NCBI GenBank assembly: GCA_902488465.1
Contig: CABTWE010000003.1
Coordinates: forward strand, 40,822-104,821
Direction of reading: 5' to 3'
Source: an uncultured Tissierellia bacterium
GTDB taxonomy: Bacteria > Bacillota > Clostridia > Tissierellales > Peptoniphilaceae
Length of the DNA: 64,000 bases
Under the pieces are notes generated by a model. It was not told where the DNA came from and did no database searches. It saw only the letters and a program-made list of their open reading frames with translations. A program made the position numbers and the translations under genes. Shown in pieces: positions 35,379-43,322 of this stretch. Numbering within the stretch: position 1 is the first letter of the stretch; the number at the start of each line of letters is the position of its first letter.

Positions 35379-36369
35379 CTTTATTTATAAAAATACGGCT
35401 ATAATTGATGAACTGATTTACATTCTTTGTGGTTTGGTTTGCATTATAGTAGGTGTTAGAGGACTGAAAAATAAAAAAGCTCCTTTAGGAACATTTGTTT
35501 TCTGGACATTGCTTGGAATTCTTTTCGCCGGAGGAAAGTTTCTTATCAACAGCTATGAACACGGTGGAGCGGTTATAGGAGCACTTTTAATGGTACTTGG
35601 TGCGCTCACACTTACAAAGCAAGTTCAAATTGGAGAATTTGAAGCGCAAAATCAAGAACAAAGAGAACAATATGGAAAGAGAGTAGGAAATAAAATCTTT
35701 ATTCCTGCACTTTCAATTGGTGTTATTGCAATGCTTATGGCTCAATTTAAGAGCTTTAAAATCGTTGTCGACACAGCAAAGGACGGAGCTCCGGTATTTT
35801 TTGGATTCACATCCGCTCAAACACTAGGCTTCTCATCTATCATAGCAATTATAATCGCTTTAATTATCACAAAAGCAAATTATAAAGAAACAAAAGAAGA
35901 TACTTCAAAGATGCTTATGCAAATTGGAAGCTCATCACTTCTTCCACAATTACTTGGAGCTCTCGGTGCAGTCTTTGCTTCTGCAGGAGTAGGACAAGTA
36001 ATAGGACAAGGCGTTTCAGCTATTGTTCCACCGGAAGCAAAAGTGTTGGGTGTTATTGCATATTGCCTCGGAATGGTTGTATTTACAATGATTATGGGTA
36101 ATGCGTTTGCTGCATTTACAGTTATCACACTTGGTGTCGGAATACCATTTGTCATTGCAAATGGTGGCAATCCTGCTGTAATCGGTGCACTCGGCATGAC
36201 ATGCGGATACTGCGGAACTCTTATGACACCTATGGCTGCAAACTTTAACATAGTTCCGGCTGCAATTCTTGAAACAAAGAGCAAATATACAATTATGAAG
36301 ACTCAAGCACCGGTTGCTTTAGCATTGGTGGTTGTTCATGTCATCTTAATGTTGGCATTTGGATTTTAG
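35371..36369 (+). CDS. DUF979 membrane protein
   Basis: A 332-residue polytopic protein with about nine hydrophobic segments. Motifs VGNKIFIPALSIGVIAML, FFGFTSAQTLGFSSIIAI, GNAFAAFTVITLGVGIPFVIANGGNPAVIGALGMTCGYCGTLMTPMAANFNIVPAAIL resemble ion-coupled permeases and match DUF979. With DUF969 upstream and pyroglutamyl peptidase downstream, transport of 5-oxoproline or of pyroglutamyl peptides is plausible; that is inference from neighbourhood. Confidence 0.87.
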   Translation: MFSFIYKNTAIIDELIYILCGLVCIIVGVRGLKNKKAPLGTFVFWTLLGILFAGGKFLINSYEHGGAVIGALLMVLGALTLTKQVQIGEFEAQNQEQREQYGKRVGNKIFIPALSIGVIAMLMAQFKSFKIVVDTAKDGAPVFFGFTSAQTLGFSSIIAIIIALIITKANYKETKEDTSKMLMQIGSSSLLPQLLGALGAVFASAGVGQVIGQGVSAIVPPEAKVLGVIAYCLGMVVFTMIMGNAFAAFTVITLGVGIPFVIANGGNPAVIGALGMTCGYCGTLMTPMAANFNIVPAAILETKSKYTIMKTQAPVALALVVVHVILMLAFGF

Positions 36370-36398
36370 AGAATATTAAATTTAAAGGAGGATTTTAA

Positions 36399-37040
36399 TT
36401 GAAAATTTTGGTAACGGGATTTGACCCGTTTGGAGGAGAAAAAATAAATCCTGCAATTGAGTCGGTAAAAAAATTACCGGATAAGATTTTGGGTGCAGAA
36501 ATTATTAAACTTGAAATTCCAACAGTTATTGGAAAATCAGTTGATAAAATAAGAGAAAAAATAAAAGAAGTTAAACCTGATGTAGTTCTTTCAATCGGGC
36601 AAGCTGGCGGAAGACCGGACATAACGGTTGAAAGAGTTGGAATAAACTGCGATGACTGCAGAATAAAGGACAACGAAGGCAATCAACCTATTGATGAAAA
36701 GGTCGCTGAAGACGGACCGGCAGCATATTTTGCAACAATTCCGATAAAAGCTATGGTTGAGCACATAAAGGAAGGTAAGATTCCGGCAAGTGTTTCAAAC
36801 ACGGCCGGCACATTCATTTGTAACCATGTACTATATGGAGTTTGTCATATAAAAGCGACTGAATATCCGAATATGAGAACCGGATTTATTCACATTCCGT
36901 TCTTACCTGAACAAGTTACAGATAAAAAGAATATGCCGTCAATGGCTCTTGAAACTATAGTTAAGGGTCTTGAGCTTGCAATTGAAGCTATTATTACAAA
37001 CAAAGAAGACATTGTGGTTACCGGAGGTAAGACACATTAA
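36399..37040 (+). CDS. pcp: Pyroglutamyl peptidase I (pyrrolidone-carboxylate peptidase)
   Basis: A 213-residue cysteine peptidase (C15) removing N-terminal pyroglutamate from peptides. Signatures: LVTGFDPFGGEKINPA, the Glu region GQAGGRPDITVERVGINC, the Cys region VSNTAGTFICNHVLYG and the His region TGFIHIPFLPEQ. TTG 36399 is the start, 7 nt after AAGGAGG. It is the third gene of the DUF969-DUF979-pcp unit, which ends in a terminator. Confidence 0.96.
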   Translation: MKILVTGFDPFGGEKINPAIESVKKLPDKILGAEIIKLEIPTVIGKSVDKIREKIKEVKPDVVLSIGQAGGRPDITVERVGINCDDCRIKDNEGNQPIDEKVAEDGPAAYFATIPIKAMVEHIKEGKIPASVSNTAGTFICNHVLYGVCHIKATEYPNMRTGFIHIPFLPEQVTDKKNMPSMALETIVKGLELAIEAIITNKEDIVVTGGKTH

Positions 37041-37042
37041 AG

Positions 37043-37065
37043 GGAGGGCGCAAGCCCTCTTTTTA
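37043..37065 (+). terminator. Rho-independent terminator after pcp
   Basis: GAGGGC (37044-37049) pairs with GCCCTC (37054-37059) around GCAA and is followed by TTTTT. Confidence 0.9.
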
Positions 37066-37124
37066 GTTATATGATTTTCTTATCAATAATTAAAAACTGA
37101 TTAAAAATATCTATTATCAAACTA

Positions 37125-37234
37125 TGGATAAATTTGTAAAAATTGGGTATAATATATAACGAAGGTCTAAAACGGTGCGAATTTCAATTATTTGCAGCGT
37201 GGAAGGCGAAAGGCTTATAAGCCGAATTTCATAT
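37125..37234 (+). promoter_or_regulatory. Promoter and structured leader of the rhodanese lipoprotein gene
   Basis: TATAAT at 37148-37153 has a weak -35 (TGGATA, 37125-37130) at 17 bp. The roughly 90-nt leader contains two hairpins: TGCGAAT/ATTTGCA (37176-37182 with 37190-37196) and GGCT/AGCC within the palindrome 37212-37223, with flanking GAAA and TTTC that can extend it. The string CGAATTTCA occurs in or beside each hairpin. I do not recognise a riboswitch class. No alternative terminator is seen. Confidence 0.4.
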
Positions 37235-37249
37235 GGAGGTAGATTGAAT

Positions 37250-37975
37250 ATGAAAAGAATTAATTTAGCTTTAATTGCAGCAGTATTAGCATTAGTTTTA
37301 GTTTTTGCTGGCTGCAAGACAAACAATGCACCGTCAGGTGATGCACCGAAGGAAGGCAGCTATGCTGAAATGAAAGGTGAAGATCTTGACAAAATAGAAG
37401 AAGACAATAAAGAAAAAGAAAAATATCTTGTTCTAGACGTAAGACCGGCAGAACAATATAATGAAGGTCACGTTAAACATGCTATCAACATGCCTGTTGA
37501 TGAACTCGATGGAAGAATTGCAGAAATCGAAGCATACAAAGACAAGAATGTTGTTACAGTTTGCAACACAGGAAAGAAAAGCTCAGAAGCTGCTCAAAAA
37601 CTTATTGATGCAGGATTCAAAAATGTTTGGAACGCACAAGGTGTTAAAGACTTCAGCTATACAACAATGACAAAAGCTGCAACTCTTCTTCCTGAAGAAT
37701 TCAAAAAGAGAGTTGAATCAGGCGAATACACAGTTATTGACGTAAGAGATGAAAAAGACTACAACGATGGACACATGAAAGATGCTATCCACACAACTGT
37801 TGATACAGCAGATGCTGATATCGAAACATTCCCTACAGATAAGCCGTTCTTGACTTATTGCTACAGCGGAAACAGATCATGGACTGTTGCTGACAAACTT
37901 GCACAAAAAGGTTATGAAGTATACAATGCATGGGATGGAACAAAAGAATACGACGGATACGAATTAGTTAAGTAG
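37250..37975 (+). CDS. Lipoprotein with two rhodanese domains
   Basis: A 241-residue protein. The signal MKRINLALIAAVLALVLVFAGC carries a lipobox FAGC with the lipidated Cys22. The first rhodanese domain has active-site loop CNTGKKSS and the second CYSGNRSW; both catalytic cysteines are present. Rhodaneses carry persulfide (or perselenide) sulfur on this cysteine. Lipidation places the enzyme outside the membrane. The start ATG 37250 follows GGAGGT; an in-frame ATG at 37244 is not used because the upstream in-frame extension lacks a signal. It opens the island running to 45.2 kb, though separated from the next gene by a strong terminator. Confidence 0.9.
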   Translation: MKRINLALIAAVLALVLVFAGCKTNNAPSGDAPKEGSYAEMKGEDLDKIEEDNKEKEKYLVLDVRPAEQYNEGHVKHAINMPVDELDGRIAEIEAYKDKNVVTVCNTGKKSSEAAQKLIDAGFKNVWNAQGVKDFSYTTMTKAATLLPEEFKKRVESGEYTVIDVRDEKDYNDGHMKDAIHTTVDTADADIETFPTDKPFLTYCYSGNRSWTVADKLAQKGYEVYNAWDGTKEYDGYELVK

Positions 37976-37985
37976 TATTGATATT

Positions 37986-38055
37986 CGGACTTTGGGATTT
38001 TTGAGGTAGTTAATGAATAAAAATTGCTACTTCAAAAGCCTTAAGTCCGTTTTTA
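37986..38055 (+). terminator. Large stem-loop terminator
   Basis: CGGACTT (37986-37992) pairs with AAGTCCG (38043-38049), enclosing a second 7-bp stem GAGGTAG/CTACTTC (38003-38009 with 38027-38033). TTTTTATTT follows. Confidence 0.82.
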
Positions 38056-38099
38056 TTTGCAATTTATTTATTCGTTGTTGATTGGAAGGAGGAGTTTAG

Positions 38100-39551
38100 A
38101 TGGACAGAATAATATTTTTTACAAAGGCTCCGCGGCTCGGATTTGGCAAATCAAGATTGCAACCGTATCTTAGTGAACAAGAACGCCTTGAATTAATGAT
38201 CAATTTAATAAACGACAATTACGAAAAAATAAAGTCATCCGGAAAAGATTATGTTGTCTATTATGACGGTGAGAAAAATGATATTGATTTTATCGGCGGC
38301 AAGAAGCTTCTTCAATTTGGTGACGGATTGGGGCGTCGTATGAGAAATGCAATTTTTCAAGAACTGGAAACTGCGGACAAAGTGGTCTTGATAGGTTCTG
38401 ATTTAAACAATTTGACAACTGAAGATATAAATTGTGCTTTTGACAAGCTTGATGAATATGATGTGGTAATTTCTCCAACAAAAGACGGTGGATATGGTCT
38501 TATAGGCATGAAAAATCAGATTGATATTTTCATGGATATTATTTATTCGACACCGCGAGTTTTGGAAGATACTATAAAAAAGATAAAGTTCTTTAACAAA
38601 TCTTATTACCTTCTTCCTACAATACGAGATGTTGATGAGCTTATAGATTTAGTCAGCGCAGAATTTGACAGCAATAATGTCAGCTTGATTGGTGCCGGCG
38701 AATACAATATGAATTTTAAAATTGATGACATGGTTATACGAATTAATATTGCCTCTCAGCTTCATCTTGGAGATAAACAAATTGCATATGAATATGGAGC
38801 ATTGAAAGCTCTTGAAAATTCAGGTGTAACACCAAAACCCATCAAGCTTTATGAAAAGGGTAAATTTATACCGTTTGGCTTTCTTACTATGGAATATATA
38901 GAAGGAAGACCACTTGAATATTATAGAGATTTTCAAATTGCTGCCGAACTTTTAGCAAAAGTTCATAATACTCTTATACAAGATGCAGATTTAATTTATG
39001 CAGAGAGACCGTTTCAAACTATGTATGATGAGTTTGTGGAAATGTATTCGGTATATAAGTCTTGGGATGGTAAAAATCCTGAAACCGAGAAAAGAATAGA
39101 CAGCTTTATGGAAATTGCAAAAAATTCCGGACTCGACAGCGAAATTCAAAATCCATGTATAATTAACACGGAACTTAATAATAGGAATTTTATTATTGGC
39201 AATAATTCTAGAATTATAGATTGGGAAAAGCCTATTATTGGAGAGTGTGAGCAGGATTTGGCGCATTTTCTTGTTCCTACAACCACAAATTGGAAAACTG
39301 ATGTTATTCTTTCAATCGACGAGATGATGTCGTTTTTAGATATGTACGAAAAGTACAGACACGTTGATAGGAAGAAATTTATGAAGTATTTGATGTTCAA
39401 CAGCCTTAGGGGAGTAACTTGGTGCTCTATGGCGAAGGTTGAATATTCAAAGGAAAGAACGCTCAAAAATGATGAAACCTTGGATAAGATTAATAAATTT
39501 TTGAGCCCGGAATTTTTAGACATGTTAAGTATATTTTATGAGGTGAATTAA
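38100..39551 (+). CDS. DUF2064 (TIGR04282-type) glycosyl/nucleotidyltransferase fused to an APH-like kinase domain
   Basis: A 483-residue two-domain protein. Residues 1 to about 195 are a GT-A fold DUF2064 domain (FFTKAPRLGFGKSRLQPYLS, GDGLGRRMRNAIF, VVLIGSDLNNLTTEDI, VVISPTKDGGYGLIGM), the family also called rSAM/selenodomain-associated or arsenosugar-associated transferase 1. Residues about 215-483 resemble aminoglycoside phosphotransferase/choline kinases: glycine loop IGAGEYNMNFKID, ALKALENSGVTPKPI, a catalytic-loop-like NTELNNRNFI and the metal-binding IIDWEKP. The usual His-Gly-Asp is replaced by Asn-Thr-Glu, so kinase activity is uncertain. AAGGAGGAG precedes the ATG. Confidence 0.85.
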   Translation: MDRIIFFTKAPRLGFGKSRLQPYLSEQERLELMINLINDNYEKIKSSGKDYVVYYDGEKNDIDFIGGKKLLQFGDGLGRRMRNAIFQELETADKVVLIGSDLNNLTTEDINCAFDKLDEYDVVISPTKDGGYGLIGMKNQIDIFMDIIYSTPRVLEDTIKKIKFFNKSYYLLPTIRDVDELIDLVSAEFDSNNVSLIGAGEYNMNFKIDDMVIRINIASQLHLGDKQIAYEYGALKALENSGVTPKPIKLYEKGKFIPFGFLTMEYIEGRPLEYYRDFQIAAELLAKVHNTLIQDADLIYAERPFQTMYDEFVEMYSVYKSWDGKNPETEKRIDSFMEIAKNSGLDSEIQNPCIINTELNNRNFIIGNNSRIIDWEKPIIGECEQDLAHFLVPTTTNWKTDVILSIDEMMSFLDMYEKYRHVDRKKFMKYLMFNSLRGVTWCSMAKVEYSKERTLKNDETLDKINKFLSPEFLDMLSIFYEVN

Positions 39552-39552
39552 T

Positions 39553-40272
39553 ATGACAGAAAGAAAAAATGTTTCGAAGGAATCAAGAAACAGAATTGTA
39601 ATGATCGGCATACTCGTCGTAGCACTTCTAATTTGTTTGTTTGTTCCTGCGGTTAACAGCGGAATTAAAGAAGCATTTAGAGTTTTAAGAAAAGCAGATA
39701 TGGCGCAAATTGCCGAATATATTAGAGGATATGGAGCATGGGCGGTTGCAGTTTCATTCTTATTGATGATTCTACAATCAATTGTAGCTCCAATACCGGC
39801 ATTTTTTATAACACTTGCAAACTCAATGATTTGGGGATGGTGGAAAGGGGCAATCCTTTCTTGGTCATCTGCAATGGCAGGAGCTGCGCTTTGTTTTTAC
39901 ATTGCAAGAGTTCTCGGAAGAGACGTCGTTAGGAAATTTGCAACAGAAGGAGCTCTTCAATCAGTTGAAAAGTTTTTTGCAAGATTTGGCAAACAGTCAA
40001 TAATGATTTGTAGACTTTTACCATTTGTTCCTTTTGACCCTGTAAGCTACGCAGCGGGACTTACGCCAATGAGCTTTTGGAGTTTCTTTATTGCAACAGG
40101 TTTAGGACAATTGCCTGCAACAATTTTATATTCATATTTTGGCGGACAATTGACTGGTGGTGCTCAAACTCTTATGTATGGTCTTATCGGACTATTCTCA
40201 CTTAGTTTGATTGGATATATCGGAAAGAAAATTTACGATGACAGACAACAAAAAAGAGAAGCAAGAAAGTAG
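39553..40272 (+). CDS. TVP38/TMEM64 family membrane protein (first copy)
   Basis: A 239-residue DedA-like/VTT-domain membrane protein. Conserved segments: VSFLLMILQSIVAPIPAFFITLANSMIWGWWKGA, FYIARVLGRDVVRKF, FGKQSIMICRLLPFVPFDPVSYAAGLTPMSFWSFFIATGLGQLPATILYSYFGG. The family includes E. coli YdjX and YdjZ; transport or lipid-scrambling roles are proposed but not settled. It begins 1 nt after the kinase fusion gene and overlaps the second TVP38 copy. Confidence 0.9.
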   Translation: MTERKNVSKESRNRIVMIGILVVALLICLFVPAVNSGIKEAFRVLRKADMAQIAEYIRGYGAWAVAVSFLLMILQSIVAPIPAFFITLANSMIWGWWKGAILSWSSAMAGAALCFYIARVLGRDVVRKFATEGALQSVEKFFARFGKQSIMICRLLPFVPFDPVSYAAGLTPMSFWSFFIATGLGQLPATILYSYFGGQLTGGAQTLMYGLIGLFSLSLIGYIGKKIYDDRQQKREARK

Positions 40273-40933
40273 TATTGAAGAAAAACGAATGAACTATATA
40301 AAGATTGCGGTAATAATCGCAATTGCCGTCGCCAGCTTTTTTGTAATAAGAAACATAAGCCTTGAAGAAATTAAAGCTTGGGTTCTTGGACATGGGGCAT
40401 GGGCGGCGGTTATATATGTAGCAACTTTCGTCATTCTTCCAATATTTTTCTTCCCGGTACCGGTTATTGTACTTGCAGGAGGAACTATTTTCGGGCTTTT
40501 TAAAGGTTCACTATATACAATGATTGGCGTTTTAATTAATACGCCTATTATGTATTTTATCGGAAGATTTTTACTCAAAGATTTTGTACACAGGTTCGTT
40601 AATAATCACATGAGTGCAAAGCTAAGAAGTGCACTTGAAAGTACTAATCAAAAAGTTTTATCACTTGTACTTTTTATAATAAGACTTAGTCCAATATTCA
40701 GTTATAATCTTGTAAATTACATTTCAGGAGTCACGGAAATAAATTTTCTTCCGTATATTTTAACCACAATTGCAGGCGTTTTACCGGGAGTAATTGTATT
40801 TATTAATATTGGTGAAAATGTTTTAAAAGTCGGAAGCAAAGAATTTTTTATCAGTCTTAGCTTCTTGCTTTTACTTGTTGTGATCTCTGCGATTATATCA
40901 AAATTGTTCTTAAAAAATGAACATGAAAAATAG
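40238..40933 (+). CDS. TVP38/TMEM64 family membrane protein (second copy)
   Basis: A 231-residue relative of the preceding gene. Motifs ATFVILPIFFFPVPVIVLAGGTIFGLFKG, GRFLLKDFVHRF, LVLFIIRLSPIFSYNLVNYISGVTEINFLPYILTTIAGVLPGVIVFINIGENV. The two copies are clearly diverged, so this is an old pair rather than a recent duplication. ATG 40238 overlaps the first copy by 35 nt; ATG 40289 is an alternative start. Two adjacent TVP38 genes recall ydjX/ydjZ in E. coli. Confidence 0.88.
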   Translation: MTDNKKEKQESSIEEKRMNYIKIAVIIAIAVASFFVIRNISLEEIKAWVLGHGAWAAVIYVATFVILPIFFFPVPVIVLAGGTIFGLFKGSLYTMIGVLINTPIMYFIGRFLLKDFVHRFVNNHMSAKLRSALESTNQKVLSLVLFIIRLSPIFSYNLVNYISGVTEINFLPYILTTIAGVLPGVIVFINIGENVLKVGSKEFFISLSFLLLLVVISAIISKLFLKNEHEK

Positions 40934-40948
40934 TAGGTCGGTGAAGAA

Positions 40949-41635
40949 ATGATATCGATAATTGTTCCAACATACAATGAAGAAAAAAATATTATGCGAT
41001 TTCAAGAAAATCTTAAAAATCTTAAAGGCGATTTTGAGGTTATATTTAGCGATGGATTTTCTTCCGACAATACATACGACATGATTGAGTTTGACAAAAT
41101 TAGGGAAACTCGTTTCCGTTCGAATCAAATGAACGCTGCGGCAAAATATGCAAAAGGCGATGTGCTATGGTTTGTTCATGCAGATTCAATAGTCCATCCA
41201 GACAGCGTTATTGCAATCGAAAATGCAAATGCTGAGGCGGGATGTTTTAAGTTAAAGTTTGATGAAACAAACTTTTTACAAAATATTTTTCAGTTTTGTT
41301 CGAACTATCGAGTGCTTTCGAGAAATATTGCTTTCGGTGATCAAGGAATTTTTATTACTAGAAAACTTTTTGATAAAATTGGTGGATATAAGCCGCTTCC
41401 AATAATGGAGGATTATGAACTTTCAATTTGTTTAAAAGAACACGAAGTACCGCTTAGACAAATAAATTTGCCTATTATCACATCTTCTAGAAGATACTTG
41501 GAAAATGGAAGATGGGAAACAAATAAAAAGATGCAACGCCTTCAACAAACATATAGACGTGCAAGAAAAAAAGGCGATGAAAAATATTTGATTGAAAAGA
41601 TTTATGAAGAATATGAAGGTAGAAAGGTCGAATGA
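40949..41635 (+). CDS. TIGR04283-type family 2 glycosyltransferase
   Basis: A 228-residue GT-A enzyme. N-terminal ISIIVPTYNEEKNIMRFQ; FEVIFSDGFSSDN; RFRSNQMNAAAKYAKGDVLWFVHADSIVHPD with the metal-binding HAD in place of DxD; GDQGIFITRKLFDKIGGYKPLPIMEDYEL near the C-terminus. This NAA/GD..FLHAD/GDQGIF/PLMEDYEL pattern is the TIGR04283 type, described as rSAM/selenodomain-associated or arsenosugar-associated transferase 2. It follows the DUF2064 fusion within the same gene string, so both partner transferases are present. Confidence 0.88.
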   Translation: MISIIVPTYNEEKNIMRFQENLKNLKGDFEVIFSDGFSSDNTYDMIEFDKIRETRFRSNQMNAAAKYAKGDVLWFVHADSIVHPDSVIAIENANAEAGCFKLKFDETNFLQNIFQFCSNYRVLSRNIAFGDQGIFITRKLFDKIGGYKPLPIMEDYELSICLKEHEVPLRQINLPIITSSRRYLENGRWETNKKMQRLQQTYRRARKKGDEKYLIEKIYEEYEGRKVE

Positions 41636-41644
41636 GGTGATATT

Positions 41645-42616
41645 TTGGGTTTTGAAAAATTTATTGATGAAAATATGATTGAAAAGACAAAAAAGGAATG
41701 TATTCATTGTAATATTTGCAAGAAAAATTGCGATTTCTTGACGAAATACGATATGAATTTATTTGAATTTATAGAAAAACCGGAGCTCAGATATTCATGT
41801 TTTCTTTGTGACAAGTGCAGGGCGGTATGTCCGAAGGATTTGTCGGGAGCACAGATTGCAACGGAGATGAGAAAAGAATCACCGAAGGGCACTTTTAAAA
41901 CTGAGTTTATGAAAAATAATTACAAACTTCGAAACAACAGCAAAAAGAAATCTACGGATTTACTTTATCTCGGTTGTAATTTTCCGGGCTTTCTTCCGAA
42001 AACCACCGAAAGAATTATAGAAATTTGTAAAGATATGGGAATGGACTATAGCATAGACTGTTGCAAAAAGCCGGTTTATGAATCGGGTGGAAAAGCGAAT
42101 ATTTCACAGGTGGAAAAGCTTTGTCGCGACAAGGGCGTTGAGAGACTTGTGTGCTGTTGTCCAAACTGTTATCATTTTTTGAAATACAGACTTAATATCG
42201 AGGTAATTGATATATATAAGTTTTTAAAAGAAAAGGGGATAGGAAAAAAACTCGACGTTGTTCCGGATGTGTTTTTCCCTTGCAGCGACAGATATAACCA
42301 CGAAATTTTTGAATCGGTTAAGTATTTCATAAATGACTACAGAGATACATTTACGGATGTCAACTGTTGCGGTCTTGGCGGCGGAGCGGGAAATAAAGAG
42401 CCGGATCTTTTGGAAAAAACAAAGGAAAAGATGAATGCCCACAATGCTGAAAGTGTGTACACATATTGCAGTTCTTGCGCTGGAATATTTAAAAATAGAT
42501 ATGAACTTAAAAATGTAAAAAACTTTTTAACTGAAATTTTGGAGGTAAAAGAAGAACCTTCATCAAGTTATGCGACGAATGTATTGAAATTTAAATTTAA
42601 AAACTTAAGAAAGTAG
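41645..42616 (+). CDS. Iron-sulfur protein with 4Fe-4S and CCG (heterodisulfide reductase-like) domains
   Basis: A 323-residue protein. Two 4Fe-4S motifs lie near the N-terminus (CIHCNICKKNC, then CFLCDKCRAVCP). Two cysteine-rich CCG-type modules follow: CKKPVYESGGK with CCCPNCYHFLKY, and FPCSDR with NCCGLGGGAGNKEPDL and YCSSCAGIF. CCG domains (PF02754) bind non-cubane clusters and act in thiol/disulfide or quinone redox chemistry in HdrB, GlpC and LutA. TTG 41645 starts after GAGGTGA, which overlaps the end of the glycosyltransferase gene. A redox role in the island is likely. Confidence 0.85.
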   Translation: MGFEKFIDENMIEKTKKECIHCNICKKNCDFLTKYDMNLFEFIEKPELRYSCFLCDKCRAVCPKDLSGAQIATEMRKESPKGTFKTEFMKNNYKLRNNSKKKSTDLLYLGCNFPGFLPKTTERIIEICKDMGMDYSIDCCKKPVYESGGKANISQVEKLCRDKGVERLVCCCPNCYHFLKYRLNIEVIDIYKFLKEKGIGKKLDVVPDVFFPCSDRYNHEIFESVKYFINDYRDTFTDVNCCGLGGGAGNKEPDLLEKTKEKMNAHNAESVYTYCSSCAGIFKNRYELKNVKNFLTEILEVKEEPSSSYATNVLKFKFKNLRK

Positions 42617-42623
42617 GCTTATT

Positions 42624-43052
42624 ATGAATATAGAAAAAATAAATGAGTTTAGCCAAAAGGGATATAATTGCAGTCAAACCGTTCTCTGTTATTTCGCAGA
42701 AGAATTTGGGCTGGATGAAGAGACCGCGCTAAAAATTTCGTGTCCGTTTGAGATGGGAATGTATGAGAGCGGACAATGCGGAGCGGTTACAGCGGGATAT
42801 ATGGTTCTCGGTTTAAAATACGGCTCGACAGATTTTGACAAAAGAATTGAACTTGCAAAGAAAACGCTTGCATTTAAAAATGAGTTTAAAGAAAAAATGG
42901 GCTCGACTAATTGTAATGAACTTTTGGGAATGAAAGTTATGGAAGGGAATAATATAGAAAAAGCGGCGGAAGAAGGACTTCTTGAAAGCGTTTGCGGTAA
43001 GGCGATTCTTACAGCAATTAGCACACTTGAAAATATTATTTCAAATGATTAG
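42624..43052 (+). CDS. C_GCAxxG_C_C family protein
   Basis: A 142-residue protein with the signature cysteines NCSQTVLCYFAEEFGL, ISCPFEMGMYESGQCGAVTAGYMVLG, NCNELLG and SVCGKAI. The spacing GQCGAVTAG fits the C_GCAxxG_C_C family, a predicted redox or metal-binding family of unknown activity. It lies 8 nt after the CCG-domain protein, so the two are probably partners. Confidence 0.88.
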   Translation: MNIEKINEFSQKGYNCSQTVLCYFAEEFGLDEETALKISCPFEMGMYESGQCGAVTAGYMVLGLKYGSTDFDKRIELAKKTLAFKNEFKEKMGSTNCNELLGMKVMEGNNIEKAAEEGLLESVCGKAILTAISTLENIISND

Positions 43053-43321
43053 ATATTAATTATTTATTTTATGTTAATATATTTATAGATTTTCACTGTT
43101 CAATTGAGAAAAATATATTTGAGGACAATCTTATAAAACCGAAAGACATTGAAATCATCGAAGGCTATGACTATTTAATCGAAGAAGCGATGTATAATGG
43201 AATGAATTATGAATATACTCTTAAGGGCGAAAGAGATTTAGTTGTTCGTGATTCGAAGAAAAGAAATGTCGGAGATAAAGTGGGCGTTAAAATAAAAACA
43301 ATTACAAAATTGGAGGACTGA
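43049..43321 (+). pseudogene. Remnant of an ABC-transporter ATPase: C-terminal TOBE domain only
   Basis: A frame without stops runs from 43049 to the TGA at 43319-43321. Its last about 65 codons read IKPKDIEIIEGYDYLIEEA, YNGMNYEYTLKG, DLVVRDSKKRNVGDKVGVKI, the pattern of a TOBE domain at the end of PotA/FbpC-type ATPases (RPEDI...G.VGD.V.). There is no usable start codon at the front, no Walker motifs and AT-rich non-coding-like sequence upstream. The ATPase has been deleted and only its tail survives, probably because it carries the ribosome site (GGAGG) of the next gene. Confidence 0.72.
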
Positions 43322-43322
43322 G

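Noticed and set aside
43071..43120. A separate small gene starting just after the C_GCAxxG_C_C gene
   Set aside because: No start codon with a ribosome site; the sequence is AT-rich and only the later TOBE-like part is recognisable.
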